From assembly GCF_030733745.1 (NCBI RefSeq), contig NZ_JASHIK010000020.1, positions 29,297-93,296 of the forward strand: DNA of 64,000 nt, given 5' to 3'. The DNA is from Stappia sp. MMSF_3263 (GTDB lineage Bacteria; Pseudomonadota; Alphaproteobacteria; Rhizobiales; Stappiaceae). Position numbers and translations under genes: made by a program. Positions 1 through 8,545 of this stretch are shown here, one piece after another (position 1 is the first letter of the stretch; the number at the start of each line of letters is the position of its first letter). The notes below the pieces were generated by a model. It was not told the origin of the DNA. It saw nothing but the letters and a program-made list of their open reading frames with translations, and did not search any database.

Positions 1-271
1 TCACGCCGGAGGCACGCACGGCCTTGATCAGGATGGCCGGATCGCTGGCGCTGAAATGCACCGAGCTGATCACCACGTCATGCCCCTTCAACAAGCTTGC
101 GAGCCCTTCGCCGTCGAAGACATCGCCCTTTGCGGCGGTCACGCCCGGCAGGGCCGCGATCCTGTCCGGATTGCGGGCAATCGCCGTCACCTGGTGACCC
201 CGGTTGGAGAGTTCCGTGAGGATGCGCGACCCGGCGTTGCCGGATGCGCCGATCAGCGCGACATGTGTCAT
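1..271 (-). CDS. NAD(P)-binding oxidoreductase, C-terminus beyond window
   Basis: The gene runs off the left edge, so only the first 90 residues are present. They form the start of a Rossmann fold: a beta strand followed by the glycine-rich turn GASGNAGS, then a segment typical of NmrA/NAD(P)H-binding flavin-reductase-like proteins (HQVTAIARNPDR). The start ATG at 271 is divergent from the HxlR regulator at 420, a common pairing in which a redox-responsive HxlR protein controls a neighbouring oxidoreductase. The substrate cannot be told from this fragment. Confidence 0.75.
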   Translation of the reverse strand, partial: MTHVALIGASGNAGSRILTELSNRGHQVTAIARNPDRIAALPGVTAAKGDVFDGEGLASLLKGHDVVISSVHFSASDPAILIKAVRASGV

Positions 272-419
272 GTTTCGTCCTTTGGTTTCAAAATCGGATC
301 TGGTCTATTATCCAGACTGAAACCCAGTTAGGACGGACGCGCGAAACCCGCAAGAAGTCATCTTTTCGCGACATGGTCATCGCGGCGTGACCCTTGTCGG
401 TGGCAGGAAAGGATCCCGT

Positions 420-803
420 ATGAGCGAAGAAACCGCATTCCCCAAATCCTGTTCCTTCGAGCAACCCTGCCCGATACGCGACGTGCTGGACAGGATCGGC
501 GATCAGTGGAGCCTGCTCGTTCTGGACGTTCTGAGCGGGGGAACACTGCGGTTCAACGCCATCTCCCGGCAGATCGGCGACATCTCCAAGCAGATGCTGT
601 CCAAGACCCTGCGACGGCTGGAACATGACGGCTTCGTCCACCGCACGATCTACGCGGAAGTTCCCCCGCGGGTGGAATACGAACTGACCGAGTTGGGGCG
701 CTCCTTCCTGGAGCCGATGAAGGGCCTGATCGCCTGGGCGGATACCCACCATGCGGCGATCCGCGAGGCACGTGCCGATTACTCGGCCAGGGAGCCGGCC
801 TGA
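420..803 (+). CDS. HxlR-family transcriptional regulator
   Basis: A 127-residue winged-helix regulator. The HxlR signature is clear: an N-terminal Cys in EQPCPIRDVLDRIGDQWSLL (residues about 16-35), then a helix-turn-helix region (ISRQIGDISKQMLSKTLRRL) and the wing (YAEVPPRVEYELTELG). The conserved Cys is typical of family members that sense electrophiles or oxidants. ATG 420 was chosen over an upstream GTG at 387 because AGGAAAGGA lies at the right distance and the family starts about here. It is divergent from the oxidoreductase at 1-271 and probably regulates it. Confidence 0.88.
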   Translation: MSEETAFPKSCSFEQPCPIRDVLDRIGDQWSLLVLDVLSGGTLRFNAISRQIGDISKQMLSKTLRRLEHDGFVHRTIYAEVPPRVEYELTELGRSFLEPMKGLIAWADTHHAAIREARADYSAREPA

Positions 804-854
804 CGCTCGATCCGGCTGGTTGACGGGTTTCGGCTTCCCGGGCGTCCGGAAGCT

Positions 855-2225
855 TCAGCGCATCTGTTCGCCCAGGAAATCGATGAAGGCCGGGTTCGTT
901 CCATAGGCGACATTGACGCGGATCGCCGCCCGCCCCCCCGATGCGCGGTCCGGCCGGAACAGGCTGCCCGGCGCAAGGAAGATGCTGCGCTCGGCCGCCT
1001 TGCGGCAAAGCTCGAGCTCGTCGATCTCGCCGGGAAACTCCGTCCACAGGTAGAAGCCCGGCGTGACGCTTTGCCGGACTTTCAGCCCGACCGCCTCGAG
1101 CCGGGCGCAGGAGGCCTTGTGCGCCTCCTCGACCCGCGCCTTCAGCCGTCGCAGGTGCCGCAGATACTGGCCTCCCTGGATGAGGTTGAAGACGAAACGC
1201 TCGACATAGTCGGAGGTCGCCACGGTGGTCAGCATCTTGAGATTGGCGAGCGCGCCGACCAGCGAGGGATGACCGGCGACGAAGCCGCAGCGCAGGCTCG
1301 CCGAAAGGGTCTTGGAAAACGTGCCGACATAGAGAACCCGGTTGAGCTGGTCGAGGGCGGCAAGGCGCGGCAGCGTGGTCGGGACGATGTCGGCGAGCGC
1401 GTCGTTCTCGACGATCAGGAAGCCCCAGCGCTCTGCAAGCTGCATCAGCCCGAAGGCGACGGCCGGCGACAGGGTGCTGCCGGTCGGATTGTGGGCGAGC
1501 GACTGGGTGAAGAAGACCTTCGGCCGGTGCACGGCAAGGCGCGCGGCAAGATCCTCAAGGTCCGGACCGTCGGGACCACGGCGGATGCCGATCATCCGCG
1601 CCTTGGCAAGGGTCAGCTTGCCGAACAGCGGATAATAGCCAGGATCGTCGACGAAGACGGTGTCGCCCGGTTCGATCAGATGACGAATGATCAGGTCGAG
1701 GCCGTGATTGACGCCGTGCGTCAGCAGCAATCCGTCCGGCTGCACGGAGATGGAGCGTTCCAGCAGCAGCATGCGCAGCCGCTCGCGCAAGGGCGCATAA
1801 CCCCAGGAACTGCCGTAGCCGAAATCGACGGCCTCCGGCTCGGCCGTCTTGAAGCCGGAGAAGTAGCGCTTGAGCTCGGAGCCTTCCGTCCAGAACGCCG
1901 GGGGGCGGCCATCGCCGGGGCGGACCTCGTAGTGCTGGTCGAGCTGCTCGCGCAACAGCGAAACGACATCGACGGCGGCCGCGACATGCGGCGCCGGCGG
2001 CACGGCACGCGGCAGTTGGAACTGGGCGACGTAGTAGCCGGAACCCGCGCGCGCCTCGAGCAGTCCTTGCGCCACGAGCTGGTCATAGGCATCGGCCATC
2101 GTGTTCTTGGAGACGCCGTGCTCGCGCGCCGCCTGGCGAACAGACGGCAGCCGTTCGCCCGGTTTGTAGGCTCCAGCTGACAAAAGACCGCTTACATGCT
2201 GGACAATCCGTCCGGCGCGAGTCAC
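855..2225 (-). CDS. MocR-family (GntR HTH plus aminotransferase-like) regulator
   Basis: A 456-residue chimeric regulator. The N-terminal GntR winged helix spans about residues 5-70 (LPSVRQAAREHGVSKNTMAD). A type-I fold aminotransferase-like domain fills the rest, with the expected PLP Schiff-base lysine in VGTFSKTLSASLRCGF. The start is GTG 2225. The gene is divergent from the TRAP/mevalonate operon, and a long perfect palindrome lies in the gap, so it most likely controls that operon and itself. MocR proteins usually sense PLP or an amine adduct, which is unexpected for mevalonate. EnuR-type MocR proteins control ectoine catabolism, and an ectoine-like cassette lies 5 kb away, so that alternative is open. 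Confidence 0.9.
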   Translation of the reverse strand: MTRAGRIVQHVSGLLSAGAYKPGERLPSVRQAAREHGVSKNTMADAYDQLVAQGLLEARAGSGYYVAQFQLPRAVPPAPHVAAAVDVVSLLREQLDQHYEVRPGDGRPPAFWTEGSELKRYFSGFKTAEPEAVDFGYGSSWGYAPLRERLRMLLLERSISVQPDGLLLTHGVNHGLDLIIRHLIEPGDTVFVDDPGYYPLFGKLTLAKARMIGIRRGPDGPDLEDLAARLAVHRPKVFFTQSLAHNPTGSTLSPAVAFGLMQLAERWGFLIVENDALADIVPTTLPRLAALDQLNRVLYVGTFSKTLSASLRCGFVAGHPSLVGALANLKMLTTVATSDYVERFVFNLIQGGQYLRHLRRLKARVEEAHKASCARLEAVGLKVRQSVTPGFYLWTEFPGEIDELELCRKAAERSIFLAPGSLFRPDRASGGRAAIRVNVAYGTNPAFIDFLGEQMR

Positions 2226-2238
2226 CCGTGCATTGCTA

Positions 2239-2290
2239 ATTTTTGCGATGACTGTCCCACTCCGATTATTGGGACAGTCATCGCAAAAAT
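2239..2290. promoter_or_regulatory. Perfect 21-bp-arm palindrome, putative MocR operator
   Basis: The arms at 2239-2259 and 2270-2290 are exact reverse complements around a 10-nt spacer. The core of the left arm reads TTTGCGATGACTGTCCCA. The element TGTCCC recurs as direct copies at 2253-2258, 2300-2305 and 2311-2316, and inverted (GGGACA) at 2271-2276. The last two direct copies are 11 bp apart, about one helical turn. Position between divergent regulator and transporter genes makes this the likely binding region of the MocR protein. Confidence 0.75.
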
Positions 2291-2305
2291 GCCTGAGACT
2301 GTCCC

Positions 2306-2334
2306 TTGATTGTCCCAGTCTATTTTATGACAAT
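2306..2334 (+). promoter_or_regulatory. Possible promoter of the TRAP/mvaAB operon
   Basis: TTGATT at 2306-2311 and GACAAT at 2329-2334 are 17 bp apart and 42 nt upstream of the TRAP start codon. Two TGTCCC copies overlap or flank the -35 element. The match to the -10 consensus is imperfect, so this is a tentative call. Confidence 0.3.
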
Positions 2335-2375
2335 TTACGTCGGTCGACAATCAAACCATCCCTGGGAGGAAACAC

Positions 2376-3410
2376 ATGACCGCATTGAACCGCCGCCGGT
2401 TCCTGACCGCATCGGCACTTGGTGGCGCAGCCACGCTTGCAATGCCCGCAATCGCCAATGCGCAGGACACCGTCCAATGGCGCATGCAGGCCCTCTGGGA
2501 CGGTGGCACCACGCCGTTCGAGTTCGAGAAGAAGTTCGTGGAGCGCGTCGGCGAACTGACCGACGGCAAGTTCGAGATCAAGCTCTTCTCGGCCGGTCAG
2601 CTGGTTCCCGCAGCACAGGCCTTCGACGCGGTGCGCTCCGGCGCGTTCCAGATGATGAAGACCTTCGACGGCTACGAGGCGGGCAAGATCCCGGCCTTCG
2701 CCTTCACCTCGACCATCCCCTTCGGCTTCCCCGATCCGGACCAGTACGAGGCGTGGTTCTACGAGCTCGGCGGCCTCGACATGGCCCGCGAAGCCTACGG
2801 CAAGGCAGGCCTGACCTATATCGCGCCGACCGTCTATGGCGAGGAGCCGATCCACTCGACGGTGCGCATGGAAAGCATCGCCGACATGGCCGGCAAGAAG
2901 GGCCGCTTCGTCGGCCTCGCCTCCGCCGTGATGGGCGATCTGGGCGTTGCCGTGACGCCGATGGCGACCGCCGAAGTCTATTCCGGCCTGGAGAAGGGCC
3001 TGATCGACTTCGCCGACCGCGGCGACCTGACCGCCAACTACGAGGCGGGCCTCGCCGAGGTGGCCAAGTTCGTCATCCTGCCGGGCGTGCACCAGCCGAC
3101 GACCGCGACCAGCTATGTCGCCAATTCGGCGGCCCATGCGGCCCTGCCGGAGAGCTTCAAGGCGGCCCTTGCCGTCGCCGCCCGCGAGATCTCGGGATCG
3201 CTGCGCCAGCGCATCATCGTGCAGAACACCCAGGTGCTCGACAAGTATCGCGAGAAGGGCGTCGAGGTGCTCCATCTCGACCAGGGCGACGTGGCCGAGG
3301 CCCGGTCGAAGGCGGTCGAATCCTGGTCCAAGGCGACCAAGGGCGATCCGCTGGCGACCAAGATCGTCGAAAGCCAGACCGCCTTCATGAAGGCGCTCGG
3401 CCTGCTCTGA
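2376..3410 (+). CDS. TRAP transporter solute-binding protein (DctP family), predicted mevalonate binder
   Basis: A 344-residue periplasmic binding protein of the DctP/TakP class. The N-terminus carries a twin-arginine signal (NRRRFLTASALGG) followed by a hydrophobic stretch and the likely cleavage site AIANAQ near residue 30. The mature part has the usual DctP features, such as LFSAGQLVPAAQAFDAVRSG. A strong ribosome-binding site (GGGAGG) precedes ATG 2376. The small and large TRAP permeases follow, then HMG-CoA reductase and HMG-CoA lyase. That context suggests mevalonate or a close relative as ligand, which is an inference; the protein itself does not reveal its ligand by eye. Confidence 0.88.
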   Translation: MTALNRRRFLTASALGGAATLAMPAIANAQDTVQWRMQALWDGGTTPFEFEKKFVERVGELTDGKFEIKLFSAGQLVPAAQAFDAVRSGAFQMMKTFDGYEAGKIPAFAFTSTIPFGFPDPDQYEAWFYELGGLDMAREAYGKAGLTYIAPTVYGEEPIHSTVRMESIADMAGKKGRFVGLASAVMGDLGVAVTPMATAEVYSGLEKGLIDFADRGDLTANYEAGLAEVAKFVILPGVHQPTTATSYVANSAAHAALPESFKAALAVAAREISGSLRQRIIVQNTQVLDKYREKGVEVLHLDQGDVAEARSKAVESWSKATKGDPLATKIVESQTAFMKALGLL

Positions 3411-3433
3411 GCGAACGTCTCGCGTAACACGTC

Positions 3434-3458
3434 GCGGGGAGCGCATGGCGCTGCCCGC
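3434..3458 (+). terminator. Intercistronic stem-loop after the TRAP binding-protein gene
   Basis: Arms 3434-3444 and 3448-3458 pair with one G-G mismatch around a 3-nt loop, 24 nt after the binding-protein stop codon. No U-run follows directly. It probably stabilises the upstream message or attenuates read-through, giving more binding protein than permease. Confidence 0.45.
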
Positions 3459-3496
3459 CCTTTCCCGCCGCACCGGACGCGGCCAGACGGCAGCCC

Positions 3497-4000
3497 ATGA
3501 AAACGCTCAGCTTCCTTGTCACCGGCCTCAACCGGATCCTTTTCGTCATCGCGGCCGCCATCATCTTCGCCGTCGTGCCGATGCTCCTCTATGAGGTCGT
3601 GGCGCGCTACGCCTTCGACGCCCCGACCGTCTGGGCGATGGAGGCAAGCACGCTCGTTTTCGGACCGCATTTCATGCTGGCCGGTCCCTACCTGCTGCAT
3701 CTGCGCGGCCATGTCTCCGTCGACATCCTCAGCGATCGCGCTTCCGGCGTGCCCCGGCGGGTGCTGGAGATCTTCACCTTCTCGGTGATCGCGATCTTCG
3801 CCGCCGTCTTCGCCAAGGTCAGCTGGCCGCTGGCCGTGAACGCCTATGCGCTCGGCGAAACAAGTTTCTCCGCCTGGAACCCGCCGATCTGGTGGGTCAA
3901 GTTCATCGTGCCCTTCGCCTTTGTCATGCTGTTCGCCCAGGCGCTTGTCGAACTCTTCGCCCCCGCCTCGCGCGCGCCGGCCGGGGAGGCGCGGCCATGA
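3497..4000 (+). CDS. TRAP transporter small permease (DctQ family)
   Basis: A 167-residue inner-membrane protein with four predicted hydrophobic helices (about residues 13-38, 50-70, 90-115 and 130-152), as expected of DctQ. It pairs with the large permease to form the sodium-driven translocator. Its stop overlaps the next start in an ATGA arrangement at 3997-4000, indicating translational coupling with DctM. Confidence 0.88.
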   Translation: MKTLSFLVTGLNRILFVIAAAIIFAVVPMLLYEVVARYAFDAPTVWAMEASTLVFGPHFMLAGPYLLHLRGHVSVDILSDRASGVPRRVLEIFTFSVIAIFAAVFAKVSWPLAVNAYALGETSFSAWNPPIWWVKFIVPFAFVMLFAQALVELFAPASRAPAGEARP

Positions 4001-5310
4001 GTTCCGAACTCGTCCTGGCGGTCATGTTCGCAAGCCTTGTCGGCCTGCTGCTGACCGGCGTGCCGCTTGCCTTCACGCTCGGCGCCCTCGCCCTTGTCTT
4101 CACCCTCACGCTGTGGGGCGAAGCGGCCCTCGCCGTCACCGTGCTCAATCTCTACGACACGATGCATTCGGAATCGCTTCTGGCGATCCCCCTCTACGTG
4201 ATGATGGCAAGCGTGCTGCAACGCTCCGGCGTCATCGAGAGCCTCTACAAGGCGATGGAGCTGTGGTCGCGGCGCCTGCCCGGCGGGCTTGCTGTCGGCA
4301 CCATCGCCATCTGCACCATCATCGCCGCGATGACCGGCATCGTCGGTGCCGCCGTCGCGGCCATGGGCATGCTGGCGCTGCCCTCGATGCTGAAGCGCAA
4401 CTACCAGCCGGAACTCGCCATCGGCACGATCTGCGCGGGCGGCACGCTCGGCATCCTGATCCCGCCCTCGGTCATCACCATCGTCTATGCGGTGACGGCC
4501 CAGGCCTCCATCGGGCAGATGTTCATCGCAGGCGTGGTCCCCGGCCTGCTGCTGGCCTCGCTCTATATCGGCTACATCGTGCTGCGGGCCGCGCTCAACC
4601 CGGCGATCGCACCGCGCCCGGAGGAGATCGAGGACATCACCTGGGGCATCCGCATCGCGGCTCTGAAGTCGCTGGTGCTTCCCATGCTGATCATCGTCGG
4701 CGTCCTTGGCACCATCTACATGGGCATCGCCACTCCGACCGAGGCGGCCGCCGTCGGCGTGGCGCTCGCCTTCGTCTCGGCGATCATCGAACGGCGTTTC
4801 GGCTGGGAACTGATCCAGGACGTCGGGATGGATGTGGTCAAGGTGACGACGATGATCCTGTGGATCACGATCGGCGCCCGCGCCTTCGTCGCCATCTTCA
4901 CCGGAACAGGGGGCGCCGACTTCCTGCTCGGCTTCATCCAGACGCTGGATGCCGACCGCTGGATCGTGCTCGCCGTGATGCTGGCCATGCTGTTCTTCCT
5001 CGGCATGTTCCTCGACGAGATCGGCATCATCCTGCTCTGCGTGCCTGTCTTCCTGCCGGTGATCGACTTCCTCGGCTTCGACAGGCTGTGGTTCGGCATC
5101 CTGTTCCTCGTCTCGGCGCAGATGGCCTACATCTCCCCACCCTTCGGCTACACGCTCTTCTACATGAAGGGCGTGCTGCCCGCCGGCATCGGCATGGGCA
5201 CCGTCTACCGCGCGATCATCCCCTTCATGCTGCTCCAGGCATTGGGGATCCTGATCTGCGCACTCTTCCCGGAGCTGGTGCTCTGGCTTCCCAACTCCAT
5301 GATCAACTAA
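3997..5310 (+). CDS. TRAP transporter large permease (DctM family)
   Basis: A 437-residue, strongly hydrophobic protein with the multi-helix DctM layout. Family hallmarks include the start (LLLTGVPLAFTLGALALVFT), the conserved TLGILIPPSVITIVYAV segment and AQMAYISPPFGYTLFYMKGV near the C-terminus. ATG 3997 overlaps the DctQ stop by 4 nt; a longer upstream reading in the same frame would run through DctQ and is not credible. This is the ion-coupled transport subunit for the substrate bound by the protein at 2376. Confidence 0.93.
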   Translation: MSSELVLAVMFASLVGLLLTGVPLAFTLGALALVFTLTLWGEAALAVTVLNLYDTMHSESLLAIPLYVMMASVLQRSGVIESLYKAMELWSRRLPGGLAVGTIAICTIIAAMTGIVGAAVAAMGMLALPSMLKRNYQPELAIGTICAGGTLGILIPPSVITIVYAVTAQASIGQMFIAGVVPGLLLASLYIGYIVLRAALNPAIAPRPEEIEDITWGIRIAALKSLVLPMLIIVGVLGTIYMGIATPTEAAAVGVALAFVSAIIERRFGWELIQDVGMDVVKVTTMILWITIGARAFVAIFTGTGGADFLLGFIQTLDADRWIVLAVMLAMLFFLGMFLDEIGIILLCVPVFLPVIDFLGFDRLWFGILFLVSAQMAYISPPFGYTLFYMKGVLPAGIGMGTVYRAIIPFMLLQALGILICALFPELVLWLPNSMIN

Positions 5311-5321
5311 CAGGACACATG

Positions 5322-6599
5322 ATGAGCGACGCCCGATCGTCCCGTATCGAAGGCCTCCACAAGATGGCGCCGGAGGCCCGCCTCCAGGCCGTGGCCCGGC
5401 AGGCAGGCCTTGGCAACGCGGCCATCGCCAGCCTTTCCGCCGCCGCGCAAGGGCAGATCGAACTGGCCGACCGGCTGGTCGAGAACGCCATTTCGGCCAT
5501 GTCCATTCCGGTCGGCATCGCCACCAACATGCTCGTCGACGGACATGAGGTCCTGGTGCCGATGGCAACGGAAGAGTCTTCCGTCATTGCCGCCGTGTGC
5601 AACGCGGCCAAACGCTGCCGGCCGACCGGGGGCTTCTTCACCTCCTCCTCCGGCCCGGTGATGGCCGCGCAGATCCAGCTGCTGGGTGCGAGCGACCCGG
5701 AAAACGTCCGCCTCAAGGTCTATGAGCGGATGGACAAGATCCGCGCCATCTGCGACGAGACCGACCCGCTGCTGGTCAAGTTCGGCGGCGGCTTCCGCGA
5801 TCTCGACATCCGCGTCATCGAGACGGACGAAGGCCCGATGACCATCGTCCACATCATCGTCGATACGCGCGATGCCATGGGCGCCAACGCCGTCAACAGC
5901 ATGGCCGAGGCGTTGGCGCCAAGGCTCGTCGAGTGGACCGGCGCGCGCAGCCTGCTGCGCATCCTGACCAACCTTGCCGACCGGCGCGTGGTGCGTGCCC
6001 GGGCCGTGTGGCCGCTCGCCGAGATCGGCGGCGAACAGGTGCGCGACGACATGCTCTCGGCCTATCGCTTCGCGGATGCCGATCCCTATCGTGCCGCCAC
6101 CCACAACAAGGGCATCATGAACGGCGTCAGCGCCGTCGTGCTGGCGACCGGCAACGACACCCGCGCCATCGAGGCCGGCGCCCATGCCTTCGCGGCGAAG
6201 GATGGTCACTATCGCTCGATGTCGCGCTGGGAAGCGGATGGCGACGGCAATCTGGTGGGCATCCTCGAAATGCCGATGGCCGTCGGACTGATCGGCGGCG
6301 CGACAAAGGTTCACCCGACCGCGCAGGCCAACCTGGAGATCCTTGGTGTCAAGACGGCCGATGCGCTCGCCCGCATCATCGTTTCCATCGGCCTTGCCCA
6401 GAACTTCGCGGCGATGCGCGCGCTGGCGACGACCGGCATCCAGAAAGGCCACATGGCGCTTCATGCCCAGAACGTCGCACTGGCGATTGGCGCCGTCGGC
6501 GCGGAGATCGATCAGGTGGCGAACGAACTCAAGGCGCTCGGCAAGGTGCGTCAGGATCTCGCCGAGGAAATCCTCGCACGGCTTCGCGCCGGCAAGTAA
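5322..6599 (+). CDS. mvaA: Hydroxymethylglutaryl-CoA reductase, class II (degradative)
   Basis: A 425-residue class II HMG-CoA reductase. In the degradative direction it oxidises mevalonate plus CoA to HMG-CoA with NAD. It closely follows the Pseudomonas mevalonii enzyme: MATEESSVIAA (catalytic Glu about 84), DTRDAMGANAVN in the cofactor-binding part, ATHNKGIMNG (catalytic Lys), ATGNDTRAIEAGAH (catalytic Asp) and QKGHMALHAQN (catalytic His near the C-terminus). All four catalytic residues are present. Two adjacent ATG codons (5319, 5322) are possible; AGGA spacing favours 5322. It lies 11 nt after the TRAP permease and 23 nt before the lyase, so the five genes form one operon. Confidence 0.95.
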   Translation: MSDARSSRIEGLHKMAPEARLQAVARQAGLGNAAIASLSAAAQGQIELADRLVENAISAMSIPVGIATNMLVDGHEVLVPMATEESSVIAAVCNAAKRCRPTGGFFTSSSGPVMAAQIQLLGASDPENVRLKVYERMDKIRAICDETDPLLVKFGGGFRDLDIRVIETDEGPMTIVHIIVDTRDAMGANAVNSMAEALAPRLVEWTGARSLLRILTNLADRRVVRARAVWPLAEIGGEQVRDDMLSAYRFADADPYRAATHNKGIMNGVSAVVLATGNDTRAIEAGAHAFAAKDGHYRSMSRWEADGDGNLVGILEMPMAVGLIGGATKVHPTAQANLEILGVKTADALARIIVSIGLAQNFAAMRALATTGIQKGHMALHAQNVALAIGAVGAEIDQVANELKALGKVRQDLAEEILARLRAGK

Positions 6600-6622
6600 G
6601 CCGGAACTGCGAGAAGACAAGG

Positions 6623-7516
6623 ATGAGCGAGCACGTCACCATCGTCGAAGTCGGCCCGCGCGACGGGCTGCAGGCCCGCAAGGATCCCGTCGCGACGGCG
6701 GCGCGCATCGGCCTCGTCGAGCATCTGCGCCGCGCCGGCGCGAGACGCATCGAGGTCGGCGCCTTCGTCGCCCCGGACCGGGTGCCGCGCATGGCCGACA
6801 CGGCCGAGGTGATGGCGGCCGTCGGCTCACGCGAACGGGACGGCGACATGGTGCTTGTCGCCAACCGGCGCGGCCTCGACCAAGCCATGGAAAACGGCGC
6901 GCGCGCCATCGCGGTCTTCACCGCCGCAAGCGATGCCTTTGCCGAAAAGAACATCGGGCGCGCGGTCGCAGCCTCGCTGGAACGCTTCTCCCCCCTGGTC
7001 ACGGCGGCACGGGAGGCGGGTGTCTTCGTGCGCGGATACATCTCCACGATCACCGACTGTCCCTATTCTGGCGAGGTCCCCCCCGGCGACGTCGCCCCGG
7101 TGGCGCGCGCCCTCTTCGAGATGGGATGCGATGAAATCGCGCTCGGCGAAACGCTCGGCAAGGCAACACCGCGCCGGATCGCGGCCGTTGTCGGGGCGGT
7201 CGCCCGGCACGTTCCGCTGGACGCATTGGCCGCACATTTCCACGACACCTACGGCATGGGCATCGCCAATGTCGCGGAGGCGCTGCGCCTCGGCATCCGT
7301 ACGGTCGATGCGGCCGCCGGCGGGCTCGGCGGCTGCCCCTTCGCACCCGGTGCCAGCGGCAATGTCGCCACGGAAGACGTGCTCTTCATGCTCGAAGGCG
7401 AAGGCTACACGACGGACCTGTCGCTCGAACAACTGCTCGACGCGGTCGCCTTCATCGAGCACGACATGGACATCCGCCCGACCAGCCGCGTCTACAAGGC
7501 CCGTCGCGGCGGCTGA
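6623..7516 (+). CDS. mvaB: Hydroxymethylglutaryl-CoA lyase
   Basis: A 297-residue TIM-barrel lyase that cleaves HMG-CoA to acetyl-CoA and acetoacetate. Diagnostic motifs are EVGPRDGLQ at residues 8-16 (metal Asp and catalytic Arg), HFHDTYGMG near 204 (metal His pair) and GGLGGCPFAPGASGN near 233 with the active-site Cys. The length matches the family. ATG 6623 has an AAGG element 5 nt upstream. With the preceding HMG-CoA reductase it completes mevalonate breakdown to central metabolites; a role only in leucine degradation is less likely, since no other leucine-pathway gene is nearby. Confidence 0.95.
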   Translation: MSEHVTIVEVGPRDGLQARKDPVATAARIGLVEHLRRAGARRIEVGAFVAPDRVPRMADTAEVMAAVGSRERDGDMVLVANRRGLDQAMENGARAIAVFTAASDAFAEKNIGRAVAASLERFSPLVTAAREAGVFVRGYISTITDCPYSGEVPPGDVAPVARALFEMGCDEIALGETLGKATPRRIAAVVGAVARHVPLDALAAHFHDTYGMGIANVAEALRLGIRTVDAAAGGLGGCPFAPGASGNVATEDVLFMLEGEGYTTDLSLEQLLDAVAFIEHDMDIRPTSRVYKARRGG

Positions 7517-7552
7517 GAGTATCGAGCTGCCCGGCGCACTGCCATGACGGCG

Positions 7553-8545
7553 TCAGGTCATGATGGCGGAGCCCGCCCCCACCTTGCGCGCGGCGTCCAG
7601 TGCATGGGTGGCGATGGCGGTGTCCTGCGCGCCGGTGCCGGTCAGGTCGCAGATCGTGACCTGATCGTCGGATGTGCGTCCCGTCTGCCGGCCGGTGACG
7701 ATCTCGCCAAGCTCCGGCGGCGTGCCGCCGCGCCACACACCGGCGGCAAGCGCGGCACGCAGTTCGCCCATCAGCTCGCACTGGCTGACCCGGTCGCAGA
7801 CATAGAGATCGGCCGCGGCGAGTGCCGCCGCCTCGATCTCGTTCTTGCCCGACTGGTCCGAGCCCATTGCCGTGATGTGCAGACCCGGATGCAGCCATTC
7901 GGCCTTGAGCACGGGATCTTCGGCCGGCGTCGTTGTCACGACCAACTGGCTCCGCGCCAAAGCCTGGGCCGGATCCGCGACGGCCTCGGCCTCGATCTTC
8001 AACCGGTCGGCGATGTCGGCGGCGCAGGCCTGTGCCTTGGCCATGTCGCGCCCCCAGACGAGAACGCGGGAGAACGGCCGCACCAGATGGGCCGCCTCGA
8101 TCTGAAGCCGCGCCTGGATGCCGGTGCCGATGACGCCGGCGGTCTCGACCGTCGACGGGGCAAGGTGGCGCGCCGCAACGGCGCCGGCGGCAGCGGTGCG
8201 CACGTCGGTCAGGTAGCCGTTGTCGAGCAGCAGGGCCTCGACCAGGCCGGTTTGGGCCGAAAACAGGATCATCAACCCGTTGAGGCTCGGCAGGCCGAGC
8301 TTCGGATTGTCGAAGAAGCCGGGGCTGACCTTGATCGCGAAGCCGTCGAAGCCGGGGATATAAGCGGTCTTCACATCGACCTCCCCGTTGGCCTGCGGGA
8401 TCGCCATCGACAGGATCGGCGGCATGATGACGCTGCCGGAGGCAAGGGCGGCGAACGCGCGTTCCACCACGTCAATGGCCGGAGGGCCGAGCTTGACCAG
8501 TCCGCGCAGTTCCGTCGCGGTCAGGATGGTCACCTCATGCGCCAT
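7553..8545 (-). CDS. eutC: Ornithine cyclodeaminase-family protein, EutC-like
   Basis: A 330-residue member of the ornithine cyclodeaminase/mu-crystallin family. The segment LTDVRTAAAGAVAARHLAP (about 112-130) and the NAD-binding turn GVIGTGIQARLQIEA (137 onward) are diagnostic. Its start overlaps the end of the dehydratase gene by 11 nt. The pair, beside an Ehu-type transporter, matches the eutB-eutC arrangement of rhizobial ectoine utilisation clusters. The exact reaction of EutC is not well settled; other members act on amino acids or imines, so the substrate remains an inference. It is the last gene of its operon and converges on mvaB. Confidence 0.82.
   Translation of the reverse strand: MAHEVTILTATELRGLVKLGPPAIDVVERAFAALASGSVIMPPILSMAIPQANGEVDVKTAYIPGFDGFAIKVSPGFFDNPKLGLPSLNGLMILFSAQTGLVEALLLDNGYLTDVRTAAAGAVAARHLAPSTVETAGVIGTGIQARLQIEAAHLVRPFSRVLVWGRDMAKAQACAADIADRLKIEAEAVADPAQALARSQLVVTTTPAEDPVLKAEWLHPGLHITAMGSDQSGKNEIEAAALAAADLYVCDRVSQCELMGELRAALAAGVWRGGTPPELGEIVTGRQTGRTSDDQVTICDLTGTGAQDTAIATHALDAARKVGAGSAIMT

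Noticed and set aside
2306..2334. Mevalonate operon promoter as a firm call
   Set aside because: The -10 hexamer is a weak match; kept only as a low-confidence feature.
3846..5318. A long upstream open frame that could extend HMG-CoA reductase by about 490 residues
   Set aside because: It overlaps the DctM gene in another frame and its residues are Arg/His-rich without family likeness. The true start with RBS is at 5322.
3844..5568. A 574-residue open frame antisense to the TRAP permease
   Set aside because: Its composition is dominated by Asp, His, Gln and Arg, the usual shadow of a GC-rich membrane-protein gene; no RBS or domain.
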